A stretch of 64,000 nucleotides of DNA, from contig JAUIRK010000931.1 in assembly GCA_030549495.1 (NCBI GenBank), positions 620,001 through 684,000 of the forward strand. Direction: 5' to 3'. Both the position numbers and the translations under genes were made by a program. The DNA comes from Nectonema munidae. Taxonomy: Eukaryota > Nematomorpha > Nectonematoida > Nectonematidae. Shown piece by piece: positions 54,480 through 64,000 of the stretch; the first letter of the stretch is position 1; every line of letters starts with the position of its first letter. The notes beneath the pieces are model-generated. The model made no database searches and was not told where the DNA came from. It saw nothing but the letters and a program-made list of their open reading frames with translations.

Positions 54480-56690
54480 TATTCTGATTTATGAACTAAA
54501 TATAAGTTTTTGATTCATGGAGAAAAATGAGATTTTCAATGATGTAATTAAGAAAATAATGTCTTCAAACATTTTATAGGCCTAATTTTAAAGGTGTTTG
54601 AATGAAAATGGTAAACGATAGAAACTACCATTTGAAGGAAGAATGCAATCAAGTCCCTCGTATTTTTAATGCTCTAATTACCTCTAAATGCATTCCGCTT
54701 ATGAGGCAGATTAACGATTGCAGTGTCGTATTATGTGGAAATCTTGTATGCTACAATTTTGAAGGTTAAAAAAGGCATGAAGTTATGCGCAAGTTAATTA
54801 TGTTTTCAATAAACTCACTATATTTTATCCTCGTATTTTGAAAAATAATTTAAAAGTGTGGAATATTATACGTCTATAAAGAACTTAAATTTAAGTATGC
54901 GACCATGTGCCTCTAAGATTAGCCATCCCTGGTCCACAGGTGACTCCCTTGTATATCGACTTGTAGTCGTTGATAACATAGAAAGACAAAGTATAGGGTA
55001 TCTATTTTACTTATAGGAAGAAAATCAGGGAAACAATTGGGGTTTTGTGGACTTGATTGAATAAATTTGTGCATTTTTCCCGGCTTAGTGTTAAATTTAA
55101 TTTGGTAAAGATATTCCTATCAATATTGATCAGTTAGTGCTCAAAATATTTCCTCTGATTTATAAAAATACTATTTTCATATTTCGTCTTAGATAAATTA
55201 AGAGGTTAAAAGACAAGCTCCTCGTTACCAATGTCAAAGTGGTTGAATGTATGTGTGTAGTGATGATCTTCTAATCCGACACTTCATAATCCGACAATTT
55301 TTCATTCGACACTTTTTTCAGTGAATAACAAGGATTATTGCTGTAACTGTAGAGGTCAGATTAACCAATCACCACTATGAAATATTTATTTTAAATCTAA
55401 CTTTTTAGCTTATTTCATTTCGTCAATTTTACTCCTTTTTCATGAATACTATATACAGTTATATTTAATATATTACATTACAACCCTACGTTTATTACAA
55501 CACCTTTTTGCAATGCATACAGATTGTGTTGCAAGAGATGATCTGCACATACTATGTCAATACTAAACAAGTATCGATTCAAACAACTTCGTTGAAATGT
55601 TAAATTTTTGTCTTTTCCCAGTTTGTTTCCAAGCATTTAAAAAACGCATCCTTAATCAAATAATTGTGATATCCCGTTATTGAAGGATGCAATGATTTTT
55701 CAAAAAAGTGAGATTCCATTTTTGTTAGAGGAATTAAATTCGTTGGTTAGAGGATTATTACATTTTTTAGACTAGCCTCTTATTTTATTTGTTGTGTATT
55801 TTCATTTGTTCACAATAATTTCTAATAAAGTTATTGTACCTGTACCTCAGTAATTGTTGAAGAATTGCTGTTTATATTGGCGTTATTCGTTAAATTTAGT
55901 AGTGTCGATTAAGTACTTTATTTTAACCGTAAAACTCATTGATGCGTAAATGAAGGCAGTATAGTTTTGAATGTTTCAAATTTGGATTTATTACATTCTA
56001 ATAAAGAACAGCATCCACTGTGTCTTTGCGAGTTAGTATTCTCAATGCAGACACTATAGTATTGAATATCTGAAGTTTGGATTTATTATTTCTAATAGTG
56101 AACAATGTTCGTCTTCCTTGCAAGAAAGCTTTTTTGAACGAAGCTATAAAGCCATTCAGTCTTTCGAATCATTTAAATATCCATCCTGATAAAGTGAAGG
56201 AATCTTTTTGTCATTAAAATTTACCCTCAGGCGATTTAATATATTTAGTTTTTCTGAATATTCTATACAGGAAAGCAGTGTGATTGAATGCTTATCTACG
56301 TATTTCACAAATTATATTATCGCATATCTTATTACGGATCTGAATTACAATTCTTCTTTCGGAAAAAGAAGCAAAATTTTATTGCCATAAACTGACTGAT
56401 ATGGTAAAAATTTGGGGAGGGGGAAAATCGCCTTATTGCCACCTCCTCTAAATCGACAATTCACCTGAAGCTAGTTAGCATACTATTGATACTTACAATT
56501 TTTTATGGGATATATTTTCATGGTTTTAATTACATATATTTTTGTGCTGGAATAATTGCATTTTTTAACAAATAAAATTTTGTTCTATTTTCGAACATTT
56601 GTTGATGAAAATAAGATTTTCATTAATAAAAATGTCCTGGAGGTCATAAAACACCGCGTAGCATGCCAATAAATGTCTTTTTATTTTCTT
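54480..56690. other. stretch without recognised gene
   Basis: A 55-codon frame (54602-54769, plus) reading MKMVNDRNYHLKEECNQVPR is less AT-rich than its surroundings but unrecognised. A diverged ~90-bp tandem repeat lies at about 55960-56110. Nothing else recognised. Confidence 0.4.
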
Positions 56691-56692
56691 AA

Positions 56693-56799
56693 CCCTTTCA
56701 GGCACAATGGGACACCAGTGTCCAAAAATCGTTTGTTTAATTTATATAAAAACTCATTGAGAAAGAAAGCAGACGATAAAAAACCCATGCCTCAAAGGG
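56693..56799. mobile_element. TTAA-type MITE of another family
   Basis: Left side TTAA then CCCTTTCAGGCA; right tip inverted CCCTTTGAGGCA; the right TTAA has been lost. Palindrome GGACAC-CA-GTGTCC at 56710-56723. Shares the AAAGCAGACGAT box with the MITEs at 50.1 kb. Confidence 0.75.
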
Positions 56800-56869
56800 A
56801 TCTCGTTTATAACCTGGCCTTAGAAGACTTCTAAATTCAAGAACAGTTTATTGATCTGGAATGATTGAG

Positions 56870-57863
56870 CAAGTGCAAAACATGTTTTTCTGAAATATGG
56901 CATAACGATTTTTCTATAGAAATGGGAGAGTCCTATGCTTGCAAAGATTGTTCTGAAAGCTCTAATTCGATTTGCCACTACATATGAGTGTGAGCAAGCA
57001 TTTTTCTTGCTACTTGCCATTGAAACTAAATACCGAAACAGATTGGAAGTGAGTAATGATATGAAAATTGCATTGGCCAAAACAAAGTCAAATTTAGACA
57101 AACTGGTTTAGACAAAGCAGATGCCATCCATCCCATTGAGATTTGGAATGTTCAGACAATTTTTGAATAAACAACTGTGTTGATATTTAATACAGTAGCT
57201 TATATGTTGATTTATTTTTTTTAAATGAGACCCAGAGCTATTAAAAAATTATAGTCAGACCGCTATGCCGAATTTTTTTTAGAAAGTTTTTTAACAACTC
57301 TTTAAGCTCAACAAGGGAACAAAATCATTCATATATGATAGATCAACGGATGATCACAGTCTATCTGTAAGTCTATTAGATATGCTTTACTCTAACCAAG
57401 TGAATATTTTTTACCATGACTAAAAATGATCTCTTTAGAGAGCTGAATTTTTGTTGAACCGATTTTATATTTGGTGTTCGAAGGTTTAACATGTCTTTGC
57501 TTTCTAAAGACAATAAGGAAAGTGTTGTATTAGAGGACTCATTGGTAATACAGTCAGACCTCATTTATCCGACTGCATATTATTCGACAACCCCACGATC
57601 CAATGCAATATTGATTAGGAGCTAAAAGATATTTCTCAGCCTCTCATCTCACTAATTGTCAACAAGCCTGGTTCATAACAAATGAATTGGTTAGGTGGAA
57701 TGCTTACTCTGCACTGGAATGCATTGTTGCTTAAAATTAAATTTTAAAATTTTTAGCAACGAAATGTTACCAAGCTTGATTAGTAACACAGAAAAACAGA
57801 GAATTATCTTATATAATCTTAATATTCTACCCACACATATATTCAGCCGGATGTGCGCCCCTG
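56870..57863 (+). pseudogene. hAT transposase 3' end with terminal repeat
   Basis: The plus strand at about 56935-57110 reads LKALIRFATTYECEQAFFLL, then LAIETKYRNRLEVSNDMKIA. The 3' flank continues to a hAT tip whose inverted form is CAGGGGCGCACATCCGGCTG at 57844-57863. It is a diverged copy of 5226-5960 in the opposite orientation. The 5' part is missing. Confidence 0.75.
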
Positions 57864-57866
57864 TTA

Positions 57867-58124
<258 letters not shown>

Positions 58125-58129
58125 GGCTG

Positions 58130-59300
58130 CTATCATTCCAAAACATAAATTTTGAAGGCTTAATAAAAACTTTATTTTTATTCGATTTACTTGAAATTTT
58201 ATTGGTTAGCTAAAAACATCATTCTGACTTAGCCAAACTGCTAGAGCATTTCAACATTCACATGTATAAATAGTCTGGCAAGGCTTTTCTGTGTATTTTT
58301 TGTCTCCCCGTTGGCTTGCAAACCAACTAATACTTGTGTTTTTTTATAAAGGTTATTTCGTTCTTTACCGATATATGTACAGATCTAAAAGTTAATATAT
58401 GTGTGCATATAAAACCTTTTTGTGTAGATATTTTTAAGTAGTGTAGCTTTGTGTGAATCCATTTTTATCTGTAGAGAGATAAGTTTGCTATGTTTTTTAA
58501 AATTCAAGGTTGTTGTATTTCTTTATATTGCTAGACTTTTACATCTATTTTCTATTATTTTTTCTATTCCCTTCATACACTCACACTACAGACGCTCTTT
58601 GTATATATATATATATGCATTTATAATTAATATAAGATTAAGATAAGACATACCCAAGGCATAAATATTTGCCCATTTTTGACAATGTTCACTAAAATGT
58701 TGTTTCCTTTAACTAAGGTCCTTTTTCGTTTGGAATTAAAAAGGTTATGTTATCAATAGATAGAGCGATTTATTTCCTAGAATAAACTTTTGCGCGTAGG
58801 CAATTTGACTTGTTAAAAAATTCTTTAGTTTCCTATTAATCCTATTAATATTATATCATCTAATACTGGAACTTTTTTTTTGGAAATTAACATATATTAC
58901 CTGTTTTTTAAAAATGTATATGTTTAGATGAGATTGGTAAAATTTGATATAAAAAAAGCCGGTTGAAATGCATCTAATCAAAAGATATTTTGTCGAAAAG
59001 ATATCATGAAAAGGGACAATTTGTCGAGAGAGAAGTCGTCGAATCAATTTTTTCTAAGATTGTCTAATTCCCAAATGTTAAATTGTAATAAAAGACATCA
59101 TGGGAAGTTTTGATAGAATACACTACATAATATAACAAGCAAATCAACCGCCATACTTTGTCTCTTTGGAATATACATAAAATTGAAAAAAAGTTTTATT
59201 TACTACTTCATGTTTAAATTTTTTTTGAAAACTATACCTTGACTGCTACCCAAAATCAATTGCTAACTTTCTCTCTATGAATAGCTTTTAGTCATAAATC
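58130..59300. other. stretch without recognised gene
   Basis: No recognisable coding or repeat family. Confidence 0.35.
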
Positions 59301-59306
59301 ATACGG

Positions 59307-59351
59307 TGGCTGCAGTGTCGGTGGTTTTGCTAGTATTAACACCTGAAACAA
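59307..59351 (-). CDS. possible terminal exon of an unidentified gene
   Basis: After TTTTGTTTCAG on the minus strand comes a short segment open in two frames: VLILAKPPTLQPPYDL-stop in phase 0, or VNTSKTTDTAATV-stop in another. An AATAAA lies about 110 nt further. The first reading has a PPxY-like end. No matching upstream exon was established, so this is speculative. Confidence 0.2.
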
Positions 59352-60434
59352 AATTTACCTTTCAAATTTTATTAGGAAAAATGTGTTATTGTAAATAATA
59401 TAAAGCATGGTATTTTTGTCGAAAAATACTGAATGGTAATATAAAATGGACAAAGAAGTATATCTGATTCAGGATATAATTTCTAGGGTTTATAAAATTT
59501 TATAAAAAACTACGTTTATGATGAAATAAGAAAAACTAGAATGTAAAAGAAAAGAAGAAACTAGCTACAAAATTTTGTTTGAAAAATAAATAAGGTGAAA
59601 TCAGATCACGAGTGCTTTCTTGAAAATGGCTAAATTTTTAAATAATATATTGTCTATATCTTATTTACGCACCCACCATCATTAGTGTACACATGATACA
59701 ATAAAAATTTGATTTCTTTGTTTTAAAATACATCTCAGTGGGAAAGGAACAAAAATATATATGCTTACCTGGAGTCGAGCTCCTATCAGTAAATTAGAGT
59801 CTTAGCTCTTAATCCTTTATTTACATTTTCCTTTTCATGGGTAACGATAATTTCATCTCTAATGTCATTTTAGGAATTACTTGCTGCATAACTTTTATAA
59901 AAAAATGAATACATCGATAGAAATCTTTGTCAGTTAAATTCATTAAAATATTTGTGCCGCCCTTACCCTAAAAATTTTGAACCTTGTCCTACAATATACT
60001 TGCATGCATTGTTATTGATTAAGGCCGAAGAAGTTTTAACTATAAATTGAATTACCTTTTACCGTGAAATCTGTATTAAAACAAGTCAACATTTGTTTTT
60101 GTGAACAGGTGGTTGCTAAAGGTTCAATAAGCTCAATGAGGATTATTGGGAAGAATTAAAACTCGTCGTTTGAATAGGTTTTACTGTACTTAAATCTTGA
60201 TTTTACCGACGACCCAAGTGTCTATTTTACTTCTAGAAAGTTTAAATTTAATATTTTACCAATTTAGAATTTTATCATATGTAGTTTTTAATAAAACACA
60301 ATATAAAAATCTCTTAAAGACTTTTTATTGTAAAAAACTGTTTTTATTCATGCATAAAATGTGTACAAAATAAATAATTCACAGAAGCATTTATATTCAA
60401 ACGTCTATAAAATATTAATCTTTTGCTCCTTTTT

Positions 60435-60594
60435 CTAAGATATAAGAGTTTCAAAACTTGGCAATATTTTGTTGATAGCAATCTGCATATCTTCCTCTAT
60501 ATTTAGCCTGTTTCTCATGTTTTAATTGACAAGAGTTCTAAATCCAGACTCACATAACCATGTTGTTCCATAAGGGGTAAGGACAGCTACTGCT
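60435..60594 (-). pseudogene. hAT transposase C-terminal fragment
   Basis: The minus strand reads AVAVLTPYGTTWLCESGFRT, then a stop, then NMRNRLNIEEDMQIAINKIL. PYGTTWLCESGF and RNRLNIEEDMxIA are hAT dimerisation-domain motifs. It is distinct from the fragments at 5.7, 53.9 and 57 kb. Confidence 0.75.
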
Positions 60595-60599
60595 TTTTT

Positions 60600-62060
60600 A
60601 AAAATACTTGAAAACAACCGAAACCAAATCTCAAATTTTTGTTTTATCAATCCAAATTAAAAAAGTAAGGATTCATATTCCATTTTTGAAAGGTATATAA
60701 TTTTCAAACTACAGCAAAATATTTAAGCAATGACTTTGGGAATGTCCAATCGAACTATTCAACAAATCAACTATTTCTTCAAATAACAAGAAATTCGAAC
60801 ACTTCTTTGGCACGACGAATGGAAGGCGTTTTGCTTTTTGTGGTATTTCAATGTATTGATAATGTCCATTGAAAAAATATATATATGCAGATCTTCATTC
60901 AAGTTAAAATATCAGTGAAATAAGTTGCATTTTATTGAATTGTAGTTTTATCATTTCTTCAATTAGAGATCACGAGCACGTTTATTCAGAAAAGCTACTT
61001 CTAATCGTAATTCAAAGAAGCTATTTTTTCATCTAAAATTTACATCTTAATTTTTTTTAGCAAAACTGTATTATGTAGTTTTCATTTTCCTTTTAAACAT
61101 ATTCAAAAGTAGTTATAATTTAAATATTTGAAATAAATGAGATAAAAATATTTCTGTATCATATTTATATAAAACCTTAAGATCAATCAAATCGATTTTT
61201 GGTAGAAAAGACGCTAGTTTATTTTACATGTTCTCATCAGGATAATAAATATATAACATTTCGCTAAAAAAATATGACGATGAGAAAGTCGTGGATATAA
61301 GAGGAAGCAAAAATGAAGTCAGTTTTTTTCTCTTGCACATTTTATAGTGAAACAGTGTACTAACTCACAACATCATACGATAAATAATAATACGTTTTCT
61401 GGTGCGTGCTTGAGCGTGCGCATATCTGTGGTATACTGAGGAGAAGAGGATGGAGAAATTATATATATATATATCAGCACGGTATTTCTAATGGAGAGAC
61501 AGACCTATAAGATTTGTTTCTACAGCAGCAGCAGCAGCAGTTCAAGGCCTTTTTGTTCACACTATGTCGTCGTGTGGAGTAATTGTAGAGAGAGAAGGTA
61601 GGTAGGTATTTTATATTATCCTCATTTTCATATCACGTATTCTACGCGCGCTGAGCTGTGGTGAAACGTCATATCCTCTCAGCATATTTAATATTGTGCT
61701 CATATATCTTTTTGTATAAAATAAAGGATATTGAAAAAAACTTTTATTTTTAGCATCTTTTTTAAACCGAATTTCGAATAAATGATAATTTTTTAGTCTC
61801 TTGATAACAAACATTGCATCAAATGTTCGTTCTTCTCTTAAGAGGTCTCATGGCTTATTCGATTAATTATATTATTCATCCGACCTCTTACTGAATTGTC
61901 ATTTTACTTATAAGTGATAACTCATGTATAAAAGAACATTCGACTATTCTTCACTTCTTTATTTACCATAACACCTTCCAATGTTAAAGGCTTGGTGCTT
62001 TCAAAGTTGCAAAATCTATCATCTTTTTCGCTAGTGAAACATTTTTCCTAGATTATCATC
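60600..62060. other. stretch with simple repeats; possible first exon
   Basis: Contains (TA)n at about 61460-61472 and (CAG)6 at 61526-61541. After it, ATGTCGTCGTGTGGAGTAAT begins a 12-codon plus-strand frame ending at GAAG|GTAGGT, a consensus-like donor (61563-61600). It could be a gene start running off the window; weak. Confidence 0.3.
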
Positions 62061-62069
62061 AGTACAATT

Positions 62070-62959
62070 TAGGGTTGGGTCAAGTACATTTGTATTTATA
62101 TTTTTACTATATAGGACAAAAATATTTGTATTTGTATATGTATTTTTGGAATTTGAAGCAGGAGTATTTGACGTATAAAAACCACTATTTGGAAAGATAG
62201 GAGAACCATGATTTACTAATTTTTCTGCTTAAACTTGGCTAGTGAACCACAGTCAACTAGGAAAAAGAAGTTGCATTCTTTTCTTGAGAAGGCAGATGTC
62301 ATTTTCGCAGTTGTTATCTATCCTAGGTTTAAGTTAGCATGGATACAACCATCTAAAGAAATTCAAAAGGAAAATATATTCAAGATCGTGGATCTAATTA
62401 TTTCTGAAATTATTCAATCAATCTCTGAGGAGAAAAAGGTTCAAGAGAGTGTGCCTTTCATCTAAATAAGGATCAATCAAAACGAGGTTGGGATGAATGC
62501 AAAACAAACACGTCTTTTTAACTATATGCCTCCTGCCGGACAAACCGTTTTTAGTGCTTCAACAAACGATATTTGAGTGGTAGAACTTCGAACATATCTT
62601 GATAGAGGTGTTATTCTTTTTGATATCCATCCACTTAGATACTGACAAACTAAAAAATGCTCAAAATTTTAAACAATTTGCGAAAAATATTTTAACCTGT
62701 TCTGCAGTATCAGCACCATCAGAATGAGTGTTCAGCAAGGCTGGTAACATTTACACACCTGAGAGAGCATAGCTCGCTCTGGAAACTTTCAGATTATTAA
62801 TGTTGATAAAATGCAACTATGATATCTAAAACTTGAAAAAAGTAATATTAAAAAGTACATAAAGTAATATCTTTAGAATCTGAAATGTATTGTATTTGAA
62901 ATCCCAAATAAAAGTATTTGCATTTGACTTTTACAAAATATGTATTTGATCCAACCCTA
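62070..62959 (+). mobile_element. internally deleted hAT with transposase remnants
   Basis: Tips TAGGGTTGGGTCAAGTACAT and, inverted, TAGGGTTGGATCAAATACAT. Flanks GTACAATT and ATACACTC agree at 5 of 8. Subterminal TATTTGTATTTG boxes lie near both ends. The interior (62235-62465) reads KADVIFAVVIYPRFKLAWIQ, then shifted frames with GVILFDIHPLRY and VFSKAGNIYTPERA, the hAT dimerisation region. Confidence 0.8.
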
Positions 62960-63475
62960 ATACACTCATTTAGGGTGAGGGTACGCGGCCAGGATATATT
63001 AAAGATATTTAGTTCTTTCCCATTTTCCTTTAAATTAACGTGAGATGTATGAATCGCCTTATTCCACTTTTACCCATCATGTACATCTCTTACACTCAGC
63101 CCCTTTTTCGTTTATCTTCTTACACATTCTAACCAGCACAACTTTTGCCTTTCTACCCTTCTTTTTCCTTTACACTCGTCATACAAAACTTTTTTTATTT
63201 TTGCATTTTCTTTGCAGCTTTCCACATGACCATGCCATCTTAATCTTGATTCTGCTATACACTTTTTTTATTCATATGAAACTGAAAAAAATTGGAGTAG
63301 TAAAAGTTTCTTAGGAGAATCAAATTTTAAGGACGGAAAGTTTCTTAATTTTTCAATGTCCTAGATTTTTTGGATCTCATGGTTGGGCTCAAATATTGTG
63401 GATGGAAATGTTTTGCTTCAACCCATTTTCGCTCAAACCTTTTTAATTTGATGTTTGGATCAAAAATATCTTTTA
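62960..63475. other. stretch without recognised gene
   Basis: A T- and C-rich 89-codon frame at 63045-63314 is low complexity and is not taken as a gene. Confidence 0.4.
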
Positions 63476-63479
63476 TTAA

Positions 63480-63585
63480 CCCATTTAGGACCAAGCAAAG
63501 CAGGCGACTTTAGTAATTCCTATTTAATTCCATTTAAAGTTGGAATTCGCCTGCGTTCCCTTTGGGAACATTGGTGGTAAATGGG
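63480..63585. mobile_element. TTAA MITE family, copy 3
   Basis: 106 bp with TTAA on both sides; inverted copy of 26739-26844 at high identity. Perfect palindrome GTTCCCTTTGGGAAC at 63555-63569 near the right tip. Confidence 0.9.
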
Positions 63586-63589
63586 TTAA

Positions 63590-64000
63590 ATCCCTTTAAA
63601 TCTAAATTCATCATGTTTCACAAGAAATGCACAATCAAAAACCATCATTTGTCTTAAACAAATTAACATTTTCAGCCAAATGGATTCCTAAGTTCCATCT
63701 TTATTGGGATAAGCTTAACTATCATGTAAGAACAAAAAAATTATTTCTACTTCAAGCTTTTTACTTTTCGTAAATCCTTATTATCTCCAGATGTTCTTCG
63801 ACTCCTCTTATTTTGAGTTACCATCATACTATGGGGTTCCTAAAAATCAATCAGTTTTCTTAAGCTTGAAAAAAGTATAAGAAGAAATTTATTTAACGAA
63901 CATTAAATTATACAAATCAAGATTATTGTAAATATATGTGTCAACAAAATAGTATTTAGTTAATTTTAGAAAGAAGTTTGTATATTATTCATGCATATAA
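63590..64000. other. stretch without recognised gene
   Basis: AT-rich, nothing recognised before the window edge. Confidence 0.4.

Noticed and set aside
54602-54769. 55-codon plus-strand frame MKMVNDRNYHLKEECNQVPR...
   Set aside because: Compositionally plausible but no homology, partner exon or clear regulatory context; noted only in the stretch description.
56820-57101. 93-codon minus-strand ORF
   Set aside because: Shadow of the hAT C-terminal segment on the plus strand (RFATTYECEQAF).
63045-63314. 89-codon plus-strand ORF
   Set aside because: T/C-rich low-complexity sequence without family resemblance or splice context.

Overview
This 64 kb window is AT-rich, repeat-saturated animal nuclear DNA, most likely from an arthropod. 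The reasons are spliced metazoan housekeeping genes, animal-type LINEs, a tRNA-derived SINE, and many piggyBac, hAT, Tigger/pogo and Merlin DNA transposons. A crustacean such as a parasitic copepod would fit, but that is inference. I see no bacterial operons, CRISPR arrays, rRNA genes or stand-alone tRNA genes, and no retroviral or Polinton-like element.

Three host genes can be read with confidence. (1) A V-ATPase subunit G gene on the minus strand has coding exons at 15441-15522, 15170-15270 and 7207-7389. Its 7.8 kb second intron holds a hAT MITE and a 5.7 kb TTAA-flanked element that itself contains a Tigger transposon. (2) A complete, intronless Polo-like kinase 1 lies on the plus strand at 27338-29050. 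(3) An enhancer-of-rudimentary homologue (ERH) on the minus strand has exons at 35348-35435, 33061-33181 and 30773-30866, with transposon remnants in its introns; the exon carrying the ATG was not located. Two spliced exons at 6869-6913 and 6993-7072 (plus) may be the 3' end of a small membrane-protein gene convergent with the V-ATPase gene. Weaker exon candidates lie at 59307-59351 and 61563-61600.

Layout: 1-420 piggyBac fossil; 2.16-4.62 kb second piggyBac; 4.76-6.56 kb tandem repeat and hAT remnants; 6.87-15.5 kb the putative membrane-protein exons and the V-ATPase gene with its loaded intron; 15.9-18.9 kb CR1/Jockey-like LINE; 19-20.5 kb LINE pieces, SINE and MITEs; 20.7-22.8 kb third piggyBac with TTAA target sites; 23.5 kb second SINE; 24.1-26.2 kb hAT-type element with a perfect 8-bp target duplication; 27.3-29.1 kb PLK1; 29.9-30.3 kb LINE end; 30.8-35.4 kb ERH; 36.6-37.7 kb MITE, TTAA-element end and a broken hAT ORF; 38-43 kb RNase H-bearing I/R1-like LINE; 43.7-47 kb hAT; 47.2-48.3 kb a nest of MITE, LINE and SINE; 50-52 kb MITE and Merlin; 52.3-54.5 kb a perfect 95-bp direct repeat pair; 56.7-58.1 kb MITE, hAT end and a TATC microsatellite; 60-63.6 kb hAT relics and another MITE.

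The most interesting patterns are these: the SINE and the I/R1-like LINE share a 3' tail, as a parasite-partner pair would; several unrelated TTAA-flanked families all start CCC and carry a palindrome close to one end; one TTAA element has long ~150-bp tandem arms; and two conserved host genes are divided into short exons by transposon-filled introns, so ORF calling alone misses them.
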